Positions 1 to 10,494 of a DNA stretch of 64,000 nucleotides are shown in pieces. Location of the stretch: positions 10,977,001 through 11,041,000 of the forward strand of contig CM066990.1 in NCBI GenBank assembly GCA_033977485.1. The letters are read 5' to 3'. How positions within the stretch are numbered: the first letter of the stretch is position 1; each line of letters opens with the position of its first letter. The notes beneath the pieces were generated by a model. That model had not been told where the DNA came from. It did not search any database and saw only the letters and a list, made by a program, of their open reading frames with translations. The position numbers were made by a program, and so were the translations under genes. Origin of the DNA: Hydrangea macrophylla (taxonomy: Eukaryota > Streptophyta > Magnoliopsida > Cornales > Hydrangeaceae).

Positions 1-271
1 ATTGGAATTGGTGTTGTAACACACCAGCCATTGAGGCCAGAATGTAACAACGGGCCATTCCATTCGACTTCTTCCATTTGTCGAACTCGCGTCTGGCAGC
101 TGCCGAAGCATTTGCCGCGGGTTCTTCAAGGCTTGGGGTGGTGAGGACATATATGTGATCCTCCGCAGTTAAAACGATGTCAAGGTTACGTTTCCATTCA
201 ATGTAGTTATTTCCAGTTAACTTGTTTTGAGTGAGTATGGTGGCAAGTGGACTAAATGCAGATCCAGACAT
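1..271 (-). CDS. gag: Copia gag polyprotein, N-terminus (partial)
   Basis: An open frame starts at the ATG at 271-269 and runs off the left edge without a stop, giving 90 codons. It begins MSGSAFSPLATILTQNKLTG and continues with NNYIEWKRNLDIVLTAEDH, the conserved N-terminal block of plant copia gag (the region matched by the DUF4219/UBN2-type gag families), which forms the particle shell that packages element RNA. A basic FDKWKKSNGMAR stretch follows. No stop or frameshift is visible in this part, unlike every other coding region in the window, so this may be the most recent arrival. It is preceded by a very long leader after the primer-binding site. Whether the rest is intact cannot be seen. 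Confidence 0.85.
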   Translation of the reverse strand, partial: MSGSAFSPLATILTQNKLTGNNYIEWKRNLDIVLTAEDHIYVLTTPSLEEPAANASAAARREFDKWKKSNGMARCYILASMAGVLQHQFQ

Positions 272-1502
272 TATAATTACTGAAAATCAAACAAACAAAA
301 TAAATATGGATATCAGAATTGACAGTTTGAAATAAAAGAATCCTTAAAACTCTTATTTAAAAACAAAGTCGCCGGAATATCGAAACGAACGAATAAAGCC
401 TCCGTGTGGTGGTCAATGTTCGATCTTTCGATTTATCATGACTTATCCGCTATGCAACTCTTGCAAAATAGCCATGACTCCCGAACCTATTTGATCTCTA
501 AGTTTCTGAATAATGCCCCATATGGGATCCCTTATCCATAGCTTAGCTAGTGTGTACCATTAACTAGGATCCAATCACAACCGTCTCAAGTAGCGCCTCC
601 GTGTGGTGGTCACCCTCTAACACGTCTGATTGATCCTATCCATAGGAAGTTCACATCTAGTAACCAATGAGCAGTGTACCCTCCGTATGGAATGATCACC
701 CCTGGCGAGGTGACACAGAATACACTACTCATCTTACAATGAACCGTTAATGGAAGATCGTGGGTGTTATTTGATAAGACCCTCTCCCACTAGATTTAGT
801 AAATTAAGGATTTTGCTTTTGAAAAATGTTTCCACACACTACCCATAAACATCCAATGTTTACTAATGTGTTGAAAAACGGTTTTTGAATTTTATTTTAG
901 AAAACTTGTTTTAAGTGCATGCAACAATGTATTATACGCCAATCACAAAACAAGCACATAAAACAAAAAACTAAAAATGAAATATAGGCATTCAGACAAT
1001 GCCTCTATCTCCCATGGCTCTATTTCCATAGATCCACCTTCTTGGTTTGGTCGCCTCCGGCTCCATCTTTATGGACAACGACTCCTTGCTCCATCTTCAT
1101 GAAATTTCTAATTCTATTACATTGGACCTATGCTTCTTTTGAAGCTTACAATTTATCTAGGAAAAAGAAATAGCAAAAAGGAAATAAAAGGCTAGGGAAA
1201 CCGGTGCGACTTTCCTTTTCGTAGGATTGAAGCCGCAGCGCCCTTTACATACGCCTTAAAACCAAACCATTAATAAATTACAACATGCACCAATCTCAAA
1301 CAATTTAAATATAAATATTTAAACGACTTGGTGCCATGGGAGATAGCGACTAATTTTGCTGCAAAAGGGTTAGTCGTACACGCATCCACACATACATAAC
1401 AAATATATGTAACTATTGGAACACTTAATTGATTCACACAGTATATAAACACTTTACATACTGAATTAGAACTTAAAACAGCATCTTGCTTCTCTGTCAC
1501 AG

Positions 1503-1571
1503 TTCGATCGATCGAAGACCGTTCGATCGCTCGAACCTTCGATCGATTGAACACTGTTCAATCGCTTGAAC
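1503..1571. repeat. TTCGATCGATCGAA paired-motif array (copia leader, first)
   Basis: Four copies of the 14-bp self-complementary motif, some with one or two changes, start at 1503, 1522, 1538 and 1557. They form two pairs, each with a start-to-start distance of exactly 19 bp; the pairs are 35 bp apart. Confidence 0.8.
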
Positions 1572-1681
1572 ATTCTGTTTCACAGAATGATTTAAAAAAT
1601 TTTACAGAAATAATTTAAGATTAAAGTATAATTTAAAAAACCCTTATAACTGTGAACAGAACACCTGGACAGAGAATCTGT

Positions 1682-1801
1682 CTCGATCGATCGAACACTA
1701 TTCGATCGATCGAACACCAGAAGGCTTCGATCGATCGAAACGAGTTCGATCAATTGAGAACAGAATGTTCGATCGATCGAAACAAGTTCGATCGATCGAA
1801 C
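1682..1801. repeat. TTCGATCGATCGAA paired-motif array (copia leader, second)
   Basis: Six copies start at 1682, 1701, 1726, 1745, 1768 and 1787. They make three pairs with exactly 19 bp inside each pair and 44 and 42 bp between pairs. Confidence 0.85.
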
Positions 1802-1956
1802 CCACCTTGCATCCTATGCAATCACAGTTTTGTATTCTGCTGCGATAACACTGCAGAAACAGAACTATGACGATGCAGTTTCGAAAACAGTTCTAAAATC
1901 AACATGCAAATCAAAACTAGGGTTCCAAAACGCATCTATAGATCCAAACGAGCGTG

Positions 1957-1968
1957 GCTCTGATACCA
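1957..1968 (-). other. Copia primer-binding site for initiator tRNA-Met
   Basis: On the minus strand the sequence is TGGTATCAGAGC, the standard plant copia primer site complementary to the 3' end of initiator tRNA-Met. It lies two bases inside the LTR boundary, which fixes the LTR end at 1971. Confidence 0.95.
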
Positions 1969-2316
1969 ATTGAAGGAAAAAGTGGTTTAAAGTTAGAGTT
2001 TAAACGCGCAGCGGAAAATAGGTTAAGTTATAAAACTTTTGGTATTCCAGGATCTACTACTTGTCAATTCCATAGATGCGTACAAGGGGTGCAAGAATTA
2101 TACCTTAGTGTCTTGAACCCAATTCTGAAACTTCAACTTCCAGCAGCCTCCACTAGATGATCTTCACCCTTATGACTCCTGCGGATGCCTGCCGGAAAGA
2201 CTAGGGTTGGTGGGAACCCTAATAGAGAGGATAGGAAGGTTTTGGGAAGACTATGATAGTTTCTGTAGCTTCTGCGTATAAAAACGATGATCACTTACTT
2301 CCAGAACGCAGCTGCC

Positions 2317-2325
2317 CTATTTATA
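2317..2325 (-). promoter_or_regulatory. Copia LTR TATA box
   Basis: TATAAATAG on the minus strand, about 22 bp downstream of the motif array at 2348-2461. The position inside the LTR is right for the element promoter. Confidence 0.6.
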
Positions 2326-2347
2326 GATTTCCAGAACCGACCTAGAC

Positions 2348-2461
2348 TTCGATCGATCGAAGTGACTTCGATCGATCGAACCTTCGATCGATCGAACCAT
2401 TCTCGATCGATCGAACCTGCTGACTTCAATCGATCGAACATACTTCGATCGATCGAACCTG
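2348..2461. repeat. TTCGATCGATCGAA paired-motif array (copia LTR)
   Basis: Six copies start at 2348, 2367, 2383, 2402, 2425 and 2444: three pairs with exactly 19 bp inside each pair and 35 and 42 bp between pairs. The array ends just upstream of the LTR TATA box. Confidence 0.85.
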
Positions 2462-3465
2462 TCTTAACAGCTTCCTCAAGTGTCTTTCCAAGCATCCTAG
2501 CGGAGCTAAGAGTGGGACCTCCTAGGCTCTTTATTGTTGGCTCAGACCAGTTTGTTAATTACCATGACCAAACTCTTTGATCAGCAAACTAACTAACTGG
2601 TCAGTTAACGTTTATTCCACTATAAAACAATAACTGAACTCCAACGCAAAAGAACATATCCGAAGCGATAACTAGACTTGTATGGTGTACTAATGTCCCT
2701 CTACCGTCAGCATTCGTAATCATATTCAGGTAGTCGGATAACTATTACTGTCATCCTGAATCATGATTACTTCTTGTATTCCTTGAGTCCCATTCACCAC
2801 TCATGATTACCAAACATGTTGATAACTCTTATCAACAAGACTGCAGTACTCAGTAATCAACTTGGTGACATTCTCAAGGGAATGCTTACTCTGAATCAGA
2901 GGGTAGATTCTATCTTGACAATATATGTTCACAACCCTATGGACATGACATACCCAAGATACCCAGGTGTTGATCTTCTATAGACCTCACTGATTGGTAA
3001 GTCAAAATAGCCATATCCATAGTCTGTGTTCATAATCATCTCAAGATTGAGAACACGTACCTTATACAAGTTATGAGTTCCTATTGACTGTTGACAGCCT
3101 TAAGCGTCAATAGGAAAGCTCAGGTCCGTCAATGCACTATAAGCACTAGCATATCAACTAAGAGCTACACTCTAGTGATTGAGATTAATCACTCCATCCA
3201 ATGGTAGTTAATTATGCTACAGTGTAGACCTGATGAGGTATCCAGTCTCATCATCCACTGTGACATATTCTAAGTATCAAAAATAGTAATTCGTATCTCA
3301 CTTGTGTGTATCTCATACACACACGAATTGCTTACTATGATACTTAAGGACAAAACAATCATCTCATGAAAGAAACATACACAATGAAATGTAAAGCTGA
3401 TATCCATATATTATAATGCTAATGTCTCATACATAAAGTAATGGTTTGAGGGCACAAACCCAACA

Positions 3466-4020
3466 CATGGTAGTTCTTAAGGGGATTTGGATCATTGATG
3501 CTAGGGTTGGTAAGGGATCGGCTAGTTGGTTCTCCTCACGGGGAAGGTAATAAAAGGAAATCTTTTCAAACTGCACTTTTAGGCTCTATAGGTAGTCATG
3601 GTAAGGTCTCAACTTCTCATTCTTTACCCTCCAATCATCTCGTACTTAGGATATGATCAGGTTAGAATCTCCAAAAATATTGATCCTTTCAACTTTCAGG
3701 GCTAAGGCTGATTCCATCCCAATTATGCATGCTTTGTACTCCGCAATGTTATTGGTTGAGTCATACCTGAGTTTGACGGCCAATGGCGTAGGGGCCCCAT
3801 CGGGTGCTATGAGAATGATTCCAACCCCGTAGCCTATTTGGTTGGCTGCTCCATCAAAGTGCATTTTCCATAAGTCCTCCTTCACCTCCATTACTCCATC
3901 GTCTAGAAACCGAAATTCACCCTTTTCTTCTGATTCTATTGCAAGGTCAGCCAATTACTCAACAACAGCTCTTCCCTTCACGGATTTGGCGGTAACATAC
4001 TTGATATCGAACTCAGCTAG
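3466..4020 (-). pseudogene. Tat1 second (archaeal-type) RNase H fragment
   Basis: This continues the Tat1 polyprotein broken off at 15388. On the minus strand it reads LAEFDIKYVTAKSVKGRAVV, a stop, LADLAI, and then the RNase H core WKMHFDGAANQIGYGVGIIL, NIAEYKACIIGMESAL and INIFGDSNLIIS. It goes on past further stops to YYLPREENQLADPL before the copia insertion at 3465. The D, E and D catalytic positions are visible. A second RNase H after the normal one is a hallmark of the Tat lineage (Ogre and relatives). Stops at about 3957, 3646 and in the tail make it non-functional. Its upstream half is at 15388-15678; LTR A separates the two. Confidence 0.85.
4016..4020. repeat. Target-site duplication of LTR A, left copy
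   Basis: GCTAG here pairs with ACTAG at 15383-15387, one mismatch in five. Removing 4021-15387 rejoins the Tat reading frame (TMML then AEFDIKY), which supports the boundary independently. Confidence 0.75.
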
Positions 4021-4899
4021 TGTCACGCCCCGGAGTAAGCCAAAAATAGGGGAAAATAAAATTTCCTTTATGGGTCTGTGGACACGTGACTAGTTTGTTA
4101 ACCGTTCTGTCCTTCTAACTCCTCACAAGGTGATCATAAGGGAAAAGCTAAAGCATAAGCATGACTTAAACTTATCAGAGTATAAATACAGCAGTAGAAA
4201 TTAAACAAGAGTTACAATAACATCAATCCTAAGACAAGAGGCCATACTAAACAATTTATATAAACTAAAAAAAAAAAAAGAAAAAGAATAGGAGAAACTA
4301 TCGATCAGATCTTCAGCAAGGCTTTATCCTCCTTAGCTCCACGGCACTGCATCCTGAACTCTTCTATCTATCTCCAAACCAACAACACTCTGGGCATAGG
4401 AATGCCCAGGGCGTAACATGTCGTCAGCCTTGGAACAAGGCTGAGTAAGAGTCTCAACCGCACAATAATCGATAAATACAAAACATCTCTCGACTCACGT
4501 CATAGTTTGGTATCTTAAGATATGGTTAATCTCTTACCAAAAGACGCATTCTCACCACAGACATAGCAGAGGTCTCAACAAGACAGGTAGACAGATAAAC
4601 ATGATCATCATAGAATACATTCTCCTTATTTTATCCTCGTGCGTGCAAATACATGACCGATGCGACTTACTCCCAACCATTTTTAAAGACACTTGTTTTC
4701 AAAACAGATACTTTTCAAAAACATTTCATTTTAAAACCAAAACATTCCAAAACCAAATCATTTCGAACCAAACCATTTTACTCAACAACTCAATCTCATC
4801 ATTCATTTTCTCTTTCTCATCCACTTGTCAACATGCGGTACATCAAGGATAATAACATGCCATAATAGCCGATTCAAACTTATTCCCTTGATAGGCCGC

Positions 4900-5105
4900 T
4901 AGACGTCTTCATGGCGCACACTATCTGTAAACAATGGAACTGGCACATGGGACGTCTTCCACCATGTGTATACTCTCACCGATCATCTACACGACTGAGA
5001 AGTATATTAGAGCACTAGCCGGACATCGTCAACGTTACATGGGACATCTTCAACCATGTATGTGCATCACCGGACGTCTTCAACGGCGAGAGGTGCACTA
5101 AGAAC
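4900..5105. repeat. Degenerate GACGTCTTC repeats in LTR A
   Basis: Five spaced copies of GACGTCTTC or close variants (4902, 4951, 5032, 5043, 5073). The reverse complement of the same motif recurs in LTR C at 9438-9625. Confidence 0.6.
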
Positions 5106-7011
5106 CCTAATCGTTCATGTCCACCCGGCTCATCAGTCGTTGATCCATCGGATCTAGCAATCACATCTCTTTCACATTCACATTCACATATCTCATCTCA
5201 TTCACATTCTCATTAAACACCTCTCTTTCTCATACAACGCATGCTAACACATGTCATGAAATGCAAGTGTGTCCACTATCAATACTCACATGCAAATCTA
5301 CTTTCATTCCTCTTTATTATTAACATGGCAAGCGTTATCTAGTCCGGTTAACAACCATCGTAAATGTGCATTTAACAATTAGCAGCAGAAATATTACATA
5401 TAAAACATGGATCGTGTAACATGGATGGACACCAATAATCATATAGATAAAACCCTTAACATGCTCACGTATGCGATAGTACTATCATAACATGCTTCGC
5501 ATAGCCATACAATTATCGGAACATATGTAGCATCATAAATCAATATTTTACTCATACAAAAACATCATACAGATAGCTTTTAAACATCCTATATTAATCT
5601 TATTAGGATTAGAGTGAGGTTAGGAAACTCACCTCGAGTCACCGATCCTCGAAAAGCAGATAATCGTCAAGTTCTACAATAATAAATGGAAGAAACAACA
5701 ATAATGTATGAGTACAACTATAGGGGCAAAATGGTAATTTTACCAAATAAGGTTATAAATCTCAAGGTAGTGATCTATGTGTCATTCTAAGTCCAACGCC
5801 ATTGACTAGACTCAAATCGGAGTCTGTCACGTTTTACGGGGGTAATGTGTAGGGCTTTCTAGATTAACGTAGGCCCTAAAGACAAACTATATTTTTGACC
5901 GAGTTGAAAAGTCACGAGAATTAAGGAGAACGATCCAGGCATTATTCTAAGACTCTGGGAACTGACCGCGTATTTTTCGGAGTCATAGATTATTTATTAT
6001 GATTTTTTAAAGATTATAAGTACTAGAAAATACTCGAAAAGGAATTTAAATACATTAATATGACTATACTGAGAAATCAGTACTTTGAAATATTTTTGTT
6101 AAATACTAGATATTAAAATACACTACCAATATTTATCTCGTAATTTTTGGAGCTCATTTAGTATTTTTAATAATTAATATACTAGTATAATAGGTCCTTA
6201 TTAATTATTAAAAATATTAATATCTATTAAGATATAGTATTACAGCTTTATAACTTTGGGGATATCATAAAATAGCATTGGGAACATTCCCCTAATTTTT
6301 CATAATTTATTAGAGCTCATAGGTATTTAAATACTAGGGAAACTTAATATTTATTATTTATATCAATCATGTAAATTAATAAATTTATAATACATAATAT
6401 AATAATGATATACTGTCACGCCCCGGAGTAAGCCAAAAATAGGGAAAATCAAAATATTCCTTTATGGGTCCGTAGACACGTGACTGGTTAATTAACCGTT
6501 CTGTCCTTCTCAACAAAGACATGTAAACAAGTAAGCATATAATCGCATTTCATGATAGAATACATTCTCGTTTCATCGACATGCTCGTGTGTGTCAAAGT
6601 CCGAACAATACGACTATCTTTTGGTTGGGATATCGAATCCATGACCTGATCAATGAACTCACAACACATATTCTGGGAACAACACATCCACAGGTCGAGA
6701 AAGAACAACACTCGACAATGAATCGCTCGATTACACACGTCACTGAGGTGTACAAATCAAGTTTAACCGGGGGTCAAATAACTGCCATTACCTTACACGT
6801 TCATACGTTTCATAGTTTAGTTCATTAATAACTTCCAATTATAACTATCAAGATTTCGTTACACGTTCAACATTCTGTTTCACCCCTTAATACATTCACG
6901 ATGGAAACTTTTCTGATCACTATTAACGCAATAATCGTGCCATACAACATACTTATAGCTTGGGTATGAACTCTCAATGGTCAACACACTATGTTCATAA
7001 CAACCGAAGTA

Positions 7012-7485
7012 CCCACTAGCATTCACACTATCGCCCAATTGGCACTCAAACCATCGCCCAACTGGCACGTTGACTGTCGCCCATCTGGCACATTAACTAT
7101 CGCCTAACTGGCACTCAAACCATTGCCCAACTGGCACGTTGACTGTCGCCCAACTGGCATATTAACTATCGCCCAACTGGCACTCAAACCATCACCCAAC
7201 TGGCACGTTGACTGTTGCCCATCTGGCACATTAACTATCGCACAACTGGCACTCAAACCATCGCCCAACTGGCACGTTGACTGTCCCCCAACAGGCACAT
7301 TAACTATCGCCCAACTGGCACTCAAACCATCGCCCAACTGGCACGTTGACTGTCGCCCAACTGGCACATTAACTATCGCCCAACTGGCACTCAAATCATC
7401 GCCCACCTGGCACATTGACTGTCGCCCATCTGGCACATTAACTATCGCCCAACTGGCACTCAAACCATCGCCTAACTGGCACGTT
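7012..7485. repeat. Minisatellite with 23-bp subunits in a 69-bp higher-order unit
   Basis: About 20 subunits of 23 bp, each starting CCCAACTGGCA. They come in a fixed order of three types ending CGTTGACTGTCG, CATTAACTATCG and CTCAAACCATCG, so the true period is 69 bp, present nearly seven times. Because 69 is a multiple of three, the array is open in several frames and gives a 23-residue repeat peptide; nothing else suggests that it is translated. Confidence 0.9.
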
Positions 7486-8024
7486 ACTCAAATTCACTTC
7501 TCTTTCCCAATCACATTTCTCATTTAATCACATCTCACTCTTCATGCAATGCATATTAACTCATGTCATGTTATGCAAGTGTCCATTATCAATTACTCGT
7601 ATACATCTCTACTTCTTTCATTTACTTCATTAACATGCCATGCGTTAACTACTCGGATTAGCAATCATCACAAAACGTGCATTTATCATCTCAACAACAG
7701 AAACATAATCATATAATCATGGATCACCTAACAAGGATTTGATACCAATAAACATATAGATAAAACCCTTGACATGCTCACGTAAGCACTAACACTACCA
7801 TATCACGAGTAATCACAGCGATACAGATTCTTGGAAAGATATAGCATCATACACAACGCATTACTAAATAGCACATCATCCAGATAGCTTATAAGTATCT
7901 TCAATTAATCTTAATAGGATTAGAGTGAGGTTTGGAAACTCACCTCGAGTTACCGATCCTCGAAAAGCAGATAATCGTCAAGTTCTACAACAATAAACGG
8001 AAGAAATAGCAATAATGTAAGAGT

Positions 8025-8029
8025 ACAAC
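8025..8029. repeat. Target-site duplication of LTR C, left copy
   Basis: ACAAC, repeated exactly at 10490-10494. LTR A keeps the empty site (GTACAACTATAGG near 5720). Confidence 0.93.
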
Positions 8030-8110
8030 TGTAATACCCTGTATTTTCGGATGCATGGTTATATAAATAAGACCCTGTATGTTTTTGTGAAACCTTGGTG
8101 AAGAATCTTT

Positions 8111-8305
8111 CTCGAGCGATCGAACTCACTTCGATCGATCGAACATTGTGCTTTCTCAATCGATCGAACATACTTCGAGCGATCGAATCTCTGCCGACAT
8201 GATTCTGTGATGTGTACCCTTTCCCGAGCGATTGAACTTCTTTCAATCGATCGAACCTTAATCGACCTGTTCTCAATCGATCGAACTCATTTCGATCGAT
8301 CGAAC
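8111..8305. repeat. TTCGATCGATCGAA paired-motif array upstream of LTR C TATA
   Basis: Eight motif copies start at 8111, 8130, 8155, 8174, 8223, 8242, 8272 and 8291. All four pairs have exactly 19 bp inside the pair; spacing between pairs varies (44, 68, 49). The TATA box follows about 50 bp after the last copy. Confidence 0.87.
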
Positions 8306-8352
8306 GTTGTATTTTCAGTTTACGTGGTTGCCACCTGCCCTTCTTGTTTCCC

Positions 8353-8362
8353 TATATATATA
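8353..8362 (+). promoter_or_regulatory. LTR C TATA box
   Basis: TATATATATA between the motif array and the GT/GA-rich leader. The context is right for transcription rightwards from about 8390. Confidence 0.55.
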
Positions 8363-8404
8363 CGTGTGTTTTGTGTGTGTGTGGTGTTTGGCAGTTTAGA
8401 GTTA

Positions 8405-8500
8405 GAGAGAGAGAGAGCTTGTGTGTGTATGTGTGTTCCATATATATATATATATATATGTAACCGTATGTGTGTGTGTGATATATATATATATATATGT
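8405..8500. repeat. Compound microsatellite (GA, GT, AT) in LTR C leader
   Basis: Successive GA, GT and AT dinucleotide runs, then GT and AT again. Open frames across this tract are low-complexity artefacts. Confidence 0.8.
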
Positions 8501-8656
8501 GCTTGGGCAGAGAAGAAGAAGAAGAGAACAAGAAGAGGAGCAGAAGAAGAGGAGAATAGAGACAGAGAGGAGAAGAGGAGAGAAAGAGAAGAAGGAGAGA
8601 GAGAACGAGCTCACCATAGCCGTCGCCGTCAAGCTCGGAACGCCGCCACCGGACCA

Positions 8657-8673
8657 CCGGAGAGAGGTGAGTT
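8657..8673 (+). promoter_or_regulatory. Splice donor inside LTR C
   Basis: CCGGAGAGAG/GTGAGTT, a near-consensus plant 5' splice site about 310 bp after the TATA box. Donors at comparable positions occur in LTRs A, B, D and E. Confidence 0.55.
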
Positions 8674-8785
8674 CATTAACTCACTCGAGGAATGATTCTA
8701 GGGTGTTATATGCTGTTTAGAACGTTTATATTGTGACCCCGAGATCTTTGTTCGTCGCTGCCAAGTTTCTGGGTAGAAGATGATG

Positions 8786-8950
8786 TTCGAGCGATCGAAC
8801 TATTCTCGATCGATCGAACTTACCGCTTCCTCAATCGATCGAAGGAACTTCGATCGATCGAAACGACTTTTCCTCGAGCGATCGAAATGACTTCGATCAA
8901 TCGAACTTCGTTTGACTTCAATCGATCGAGAGGACCTCAATCGATCGAAC
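8786..8950. repeat. TTCGATCGATCGAA paired-motif array downstream of LTR C donor
   Basis: Eight copies start at 8786, 8805, 8830, 8849, 8873, 8892, 8917 and 8936: four pairs, each exactly 19 bp, with pairs 44, 43 and 44 bp apart. It lies in what would be the leader intron. Confidence 0.88.
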
Positions 8951-9437
8951 CTTGCAGAACATGATTAATTCCTGTTGATTATAATATGAACTGTTTAGTT
9001 GATTAAATGTTGATCCATGCTTTTATTATGCGATATTGTTAATTTAAGAGATAGTGCAACACTGTTATGAGATGAACTGTTTAACTGTTACATGATAATA
9101 TTGCTGAACTGAATAGTAGAATGGAATACGACAGCATGTTAATAATCAGAAATGAATAGATATGTTGAATACAGAGCATGTGGTATTTCCTGTACTTAGT
9201 AGATGAGCATTTCACAACATGTGTCAGCATGCATGGGATAGTGATGTGAAGAGATGAGAAGAATCTGATGAGAAATGGGACAGTGTTATGATGAGATGAG
9301 AATCGGGAACTGTGCATCAGTATGGAAATGGGATATGTGACTTATGTGGAATAATGAGATATTGGTACTTTGGATCCGTGGGATCAACGGCTGACGAGCC
9401 GGGTGGACGTGGGATGGTTAGAGTTCCTAGTGCGCCT

Positions 9438-9625
9438 CTCGCTGTTGAAGACGTCCAGTGATGCGTATGCACTGTTGAAGACGTCCAGTGTACCGTTGAA
9501 GACGTCTGGCTAGTGCTCTAATGTATTCTCAGTTGTGTAGACGACCAGTGAGGATATACACAGCGTAGAAGACGTCCGTTGTGCCGCTTCCATCGTTTAT
9601 AGATAGGTGGTACCGTGTAGACGAC
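9438..9625. repeat. GTTGAAGACGTCCAGTG repeats in LTR C
   Basis: About six spaced copies of GAAGACGTCC or GTAGACGACC with CAGTG tails. They correspond to the reverse complement of the GACGTCTTC repeats of LTR A. Confidence 0.65.
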
Positions 9626-10494
9626 CGGTAACCCTATCAAGGGATTGTGGGACCTGCTGCCTAGTCGGGTGATTCCGATTGGCAGTATTGTATCGACGAA
9701 TGGATATCGGATTTGGATTATGGTATCAACGTACAGATACAGAGATGGATATGGATATGAGAATGGCTAGTAAGAAGATGGTTCAGTCGTGGATTCAGCG
9801 TCCCGACGTAAAGGTATATGCATGGGTGGTTGCATGGGTTACATGCATGGATTTGGTGAATACGTGATGAGATATTTATACCATGATCTTTATTATTGAG
9901 TTCATTTAATATGATTCCTGTTATCGTTGAATTCATGCATAGTTTAATAAGACCTCTGCTATGTCCGTGAGTGACGTCATTGATAAGAGATTAACCGCAT
10001 TCTAAGATGCTGAACAATAGCGGTGAGGAGTGTTGTTTAATGTACTCACTCAGCTTTGTATTCGAAGCTGATGGCGTTTATGCCCTGGACATTCCAATGT
10101 CTAGAGCTTCGCAGGACTTGAGGACGAGAGACTGATGTTCTGCCGGTCTTGGAGCTGAAGGCTTGGAGAAGAAGACATGCTGCTTGTAATAGTTAGTTTG
10201 TATATCTGTTGTTATTGTTGTTATAGGCCTCAGACTATAAGCCAGCTATTGTAATAGATTTAGTAGACCTTTATAATTGGTACTTGGGCATTTGTTGCTT
10301 CCAAACCTTTTATAGTTTCCGCTGTAGCCTCTGATTATGTTAATAAGATATGTTCTATGAATAGCATTCCTCCCTATCGTGGTGTTTGTTGGTTTGATTA
10401 GATGACAATGCGGTTATTCACCCGTCATTCCCTATGGACCCATAAAGGAAATTTATTTTTCCCTATTTATGCTGCTCCGGGGCGTGACAACAAC

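Larger units (their letters stand above)
272..1956 (-). other. Copia untranslated leader between primer site and gag
   Basis: About 1.7 kb without a believable gene. It contains a repeated segment CCTCCGTGTGGTGGTCA at 399-415 and 596-612, with a diverged copy near 680-696, and two arrays of the TTCGATCGATCGAA motif (1503-1571 and 1682-1801). Short open frames across the arrays are only translations of the repeats. Confidence 0.7.
1..3465 (-). mobile_element. Ty1/copia LTR retrotransposon, 5' part (continues beyond the left edge)
   Basis: Read on the minus strand this is 5' LTR (3465-1971), primer-binding site (1968-1957), a leader of about 1.7 kb, and the start of gag (271-1). The rest of the element lies left of the window. 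The LTR begins TGTTGGGTTTGTGCCCTC and ends in CA. It sits inside the second RNase H of Tat1; the five bases just outside it (3466-3470, CATGG) would be one copy of the target duplication, but the partner is out of view. Copia assignment rests on the gag sequence and the initiator-Met primer site; the exact lineage is not certain. Confidence 0.88.
1971..3465 (-). repeat. Copia 5' LTR (1495 bp)
   Basis: Bounded by TG at 3465 and CA at 1971 on the minus strand, next to the initiator-Met primer site. It holds a motif array (2348-2461) and, just downstream of it in the direction of transcription, a TATA box. Only one LTR is in the window, so its age cannot be judged. Confidence 0.88.
8030..10489 (+). 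mobile_element. Solo LTR C (2460 bp), inverted relative to A and B
   Basis: Runs from TGTAATACCCTG to CCGGGGCGTGACA with a perfect 5-bp duplication ACAAC, inside LTR B. The + orientation is shown by a TATA box at 8353-8362, a GA-rich leader and a GAGAG/GTGAGTT splice donor at 8666/8667. Its 3' end is the reverse complement of the A/B start, so it is a related but shorter family. It bears two TTCGATCGATCGAA arrays, one before the TATA box and one after the donor. No coding region is present. Confidence 0.92.

Noticed and set aside
1270..2580. Several open frames giving RSIDR/FDRSN-type repeat peptides
   Set aside because: They are translations of the TTCGATCGATCGAA arrays on both strands; motif spacing, not codon structure, explains them.
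7012..7485. CRISPR-like array
   Set aside because: No unique spacers; all units are variants of the same 23-bp sequence, and the context is a eukaryotic LTR.
7104..7527. A 23-residue repeat protein (PNWHVDCRPTGTLTIAQLAL...)
   Set aside because: The 69-bp period is divisible by three, so open frames are automatic; there is no start context, no nonrepetitive part and no relative.
4021..10489. A large DNA transposon with TGTCACGCCCC inverted ends
   Set aside because: The opposite-facing ends belong to different LTRs (A, B and C), each with its own TG...CA borders and 5-bp duplication.
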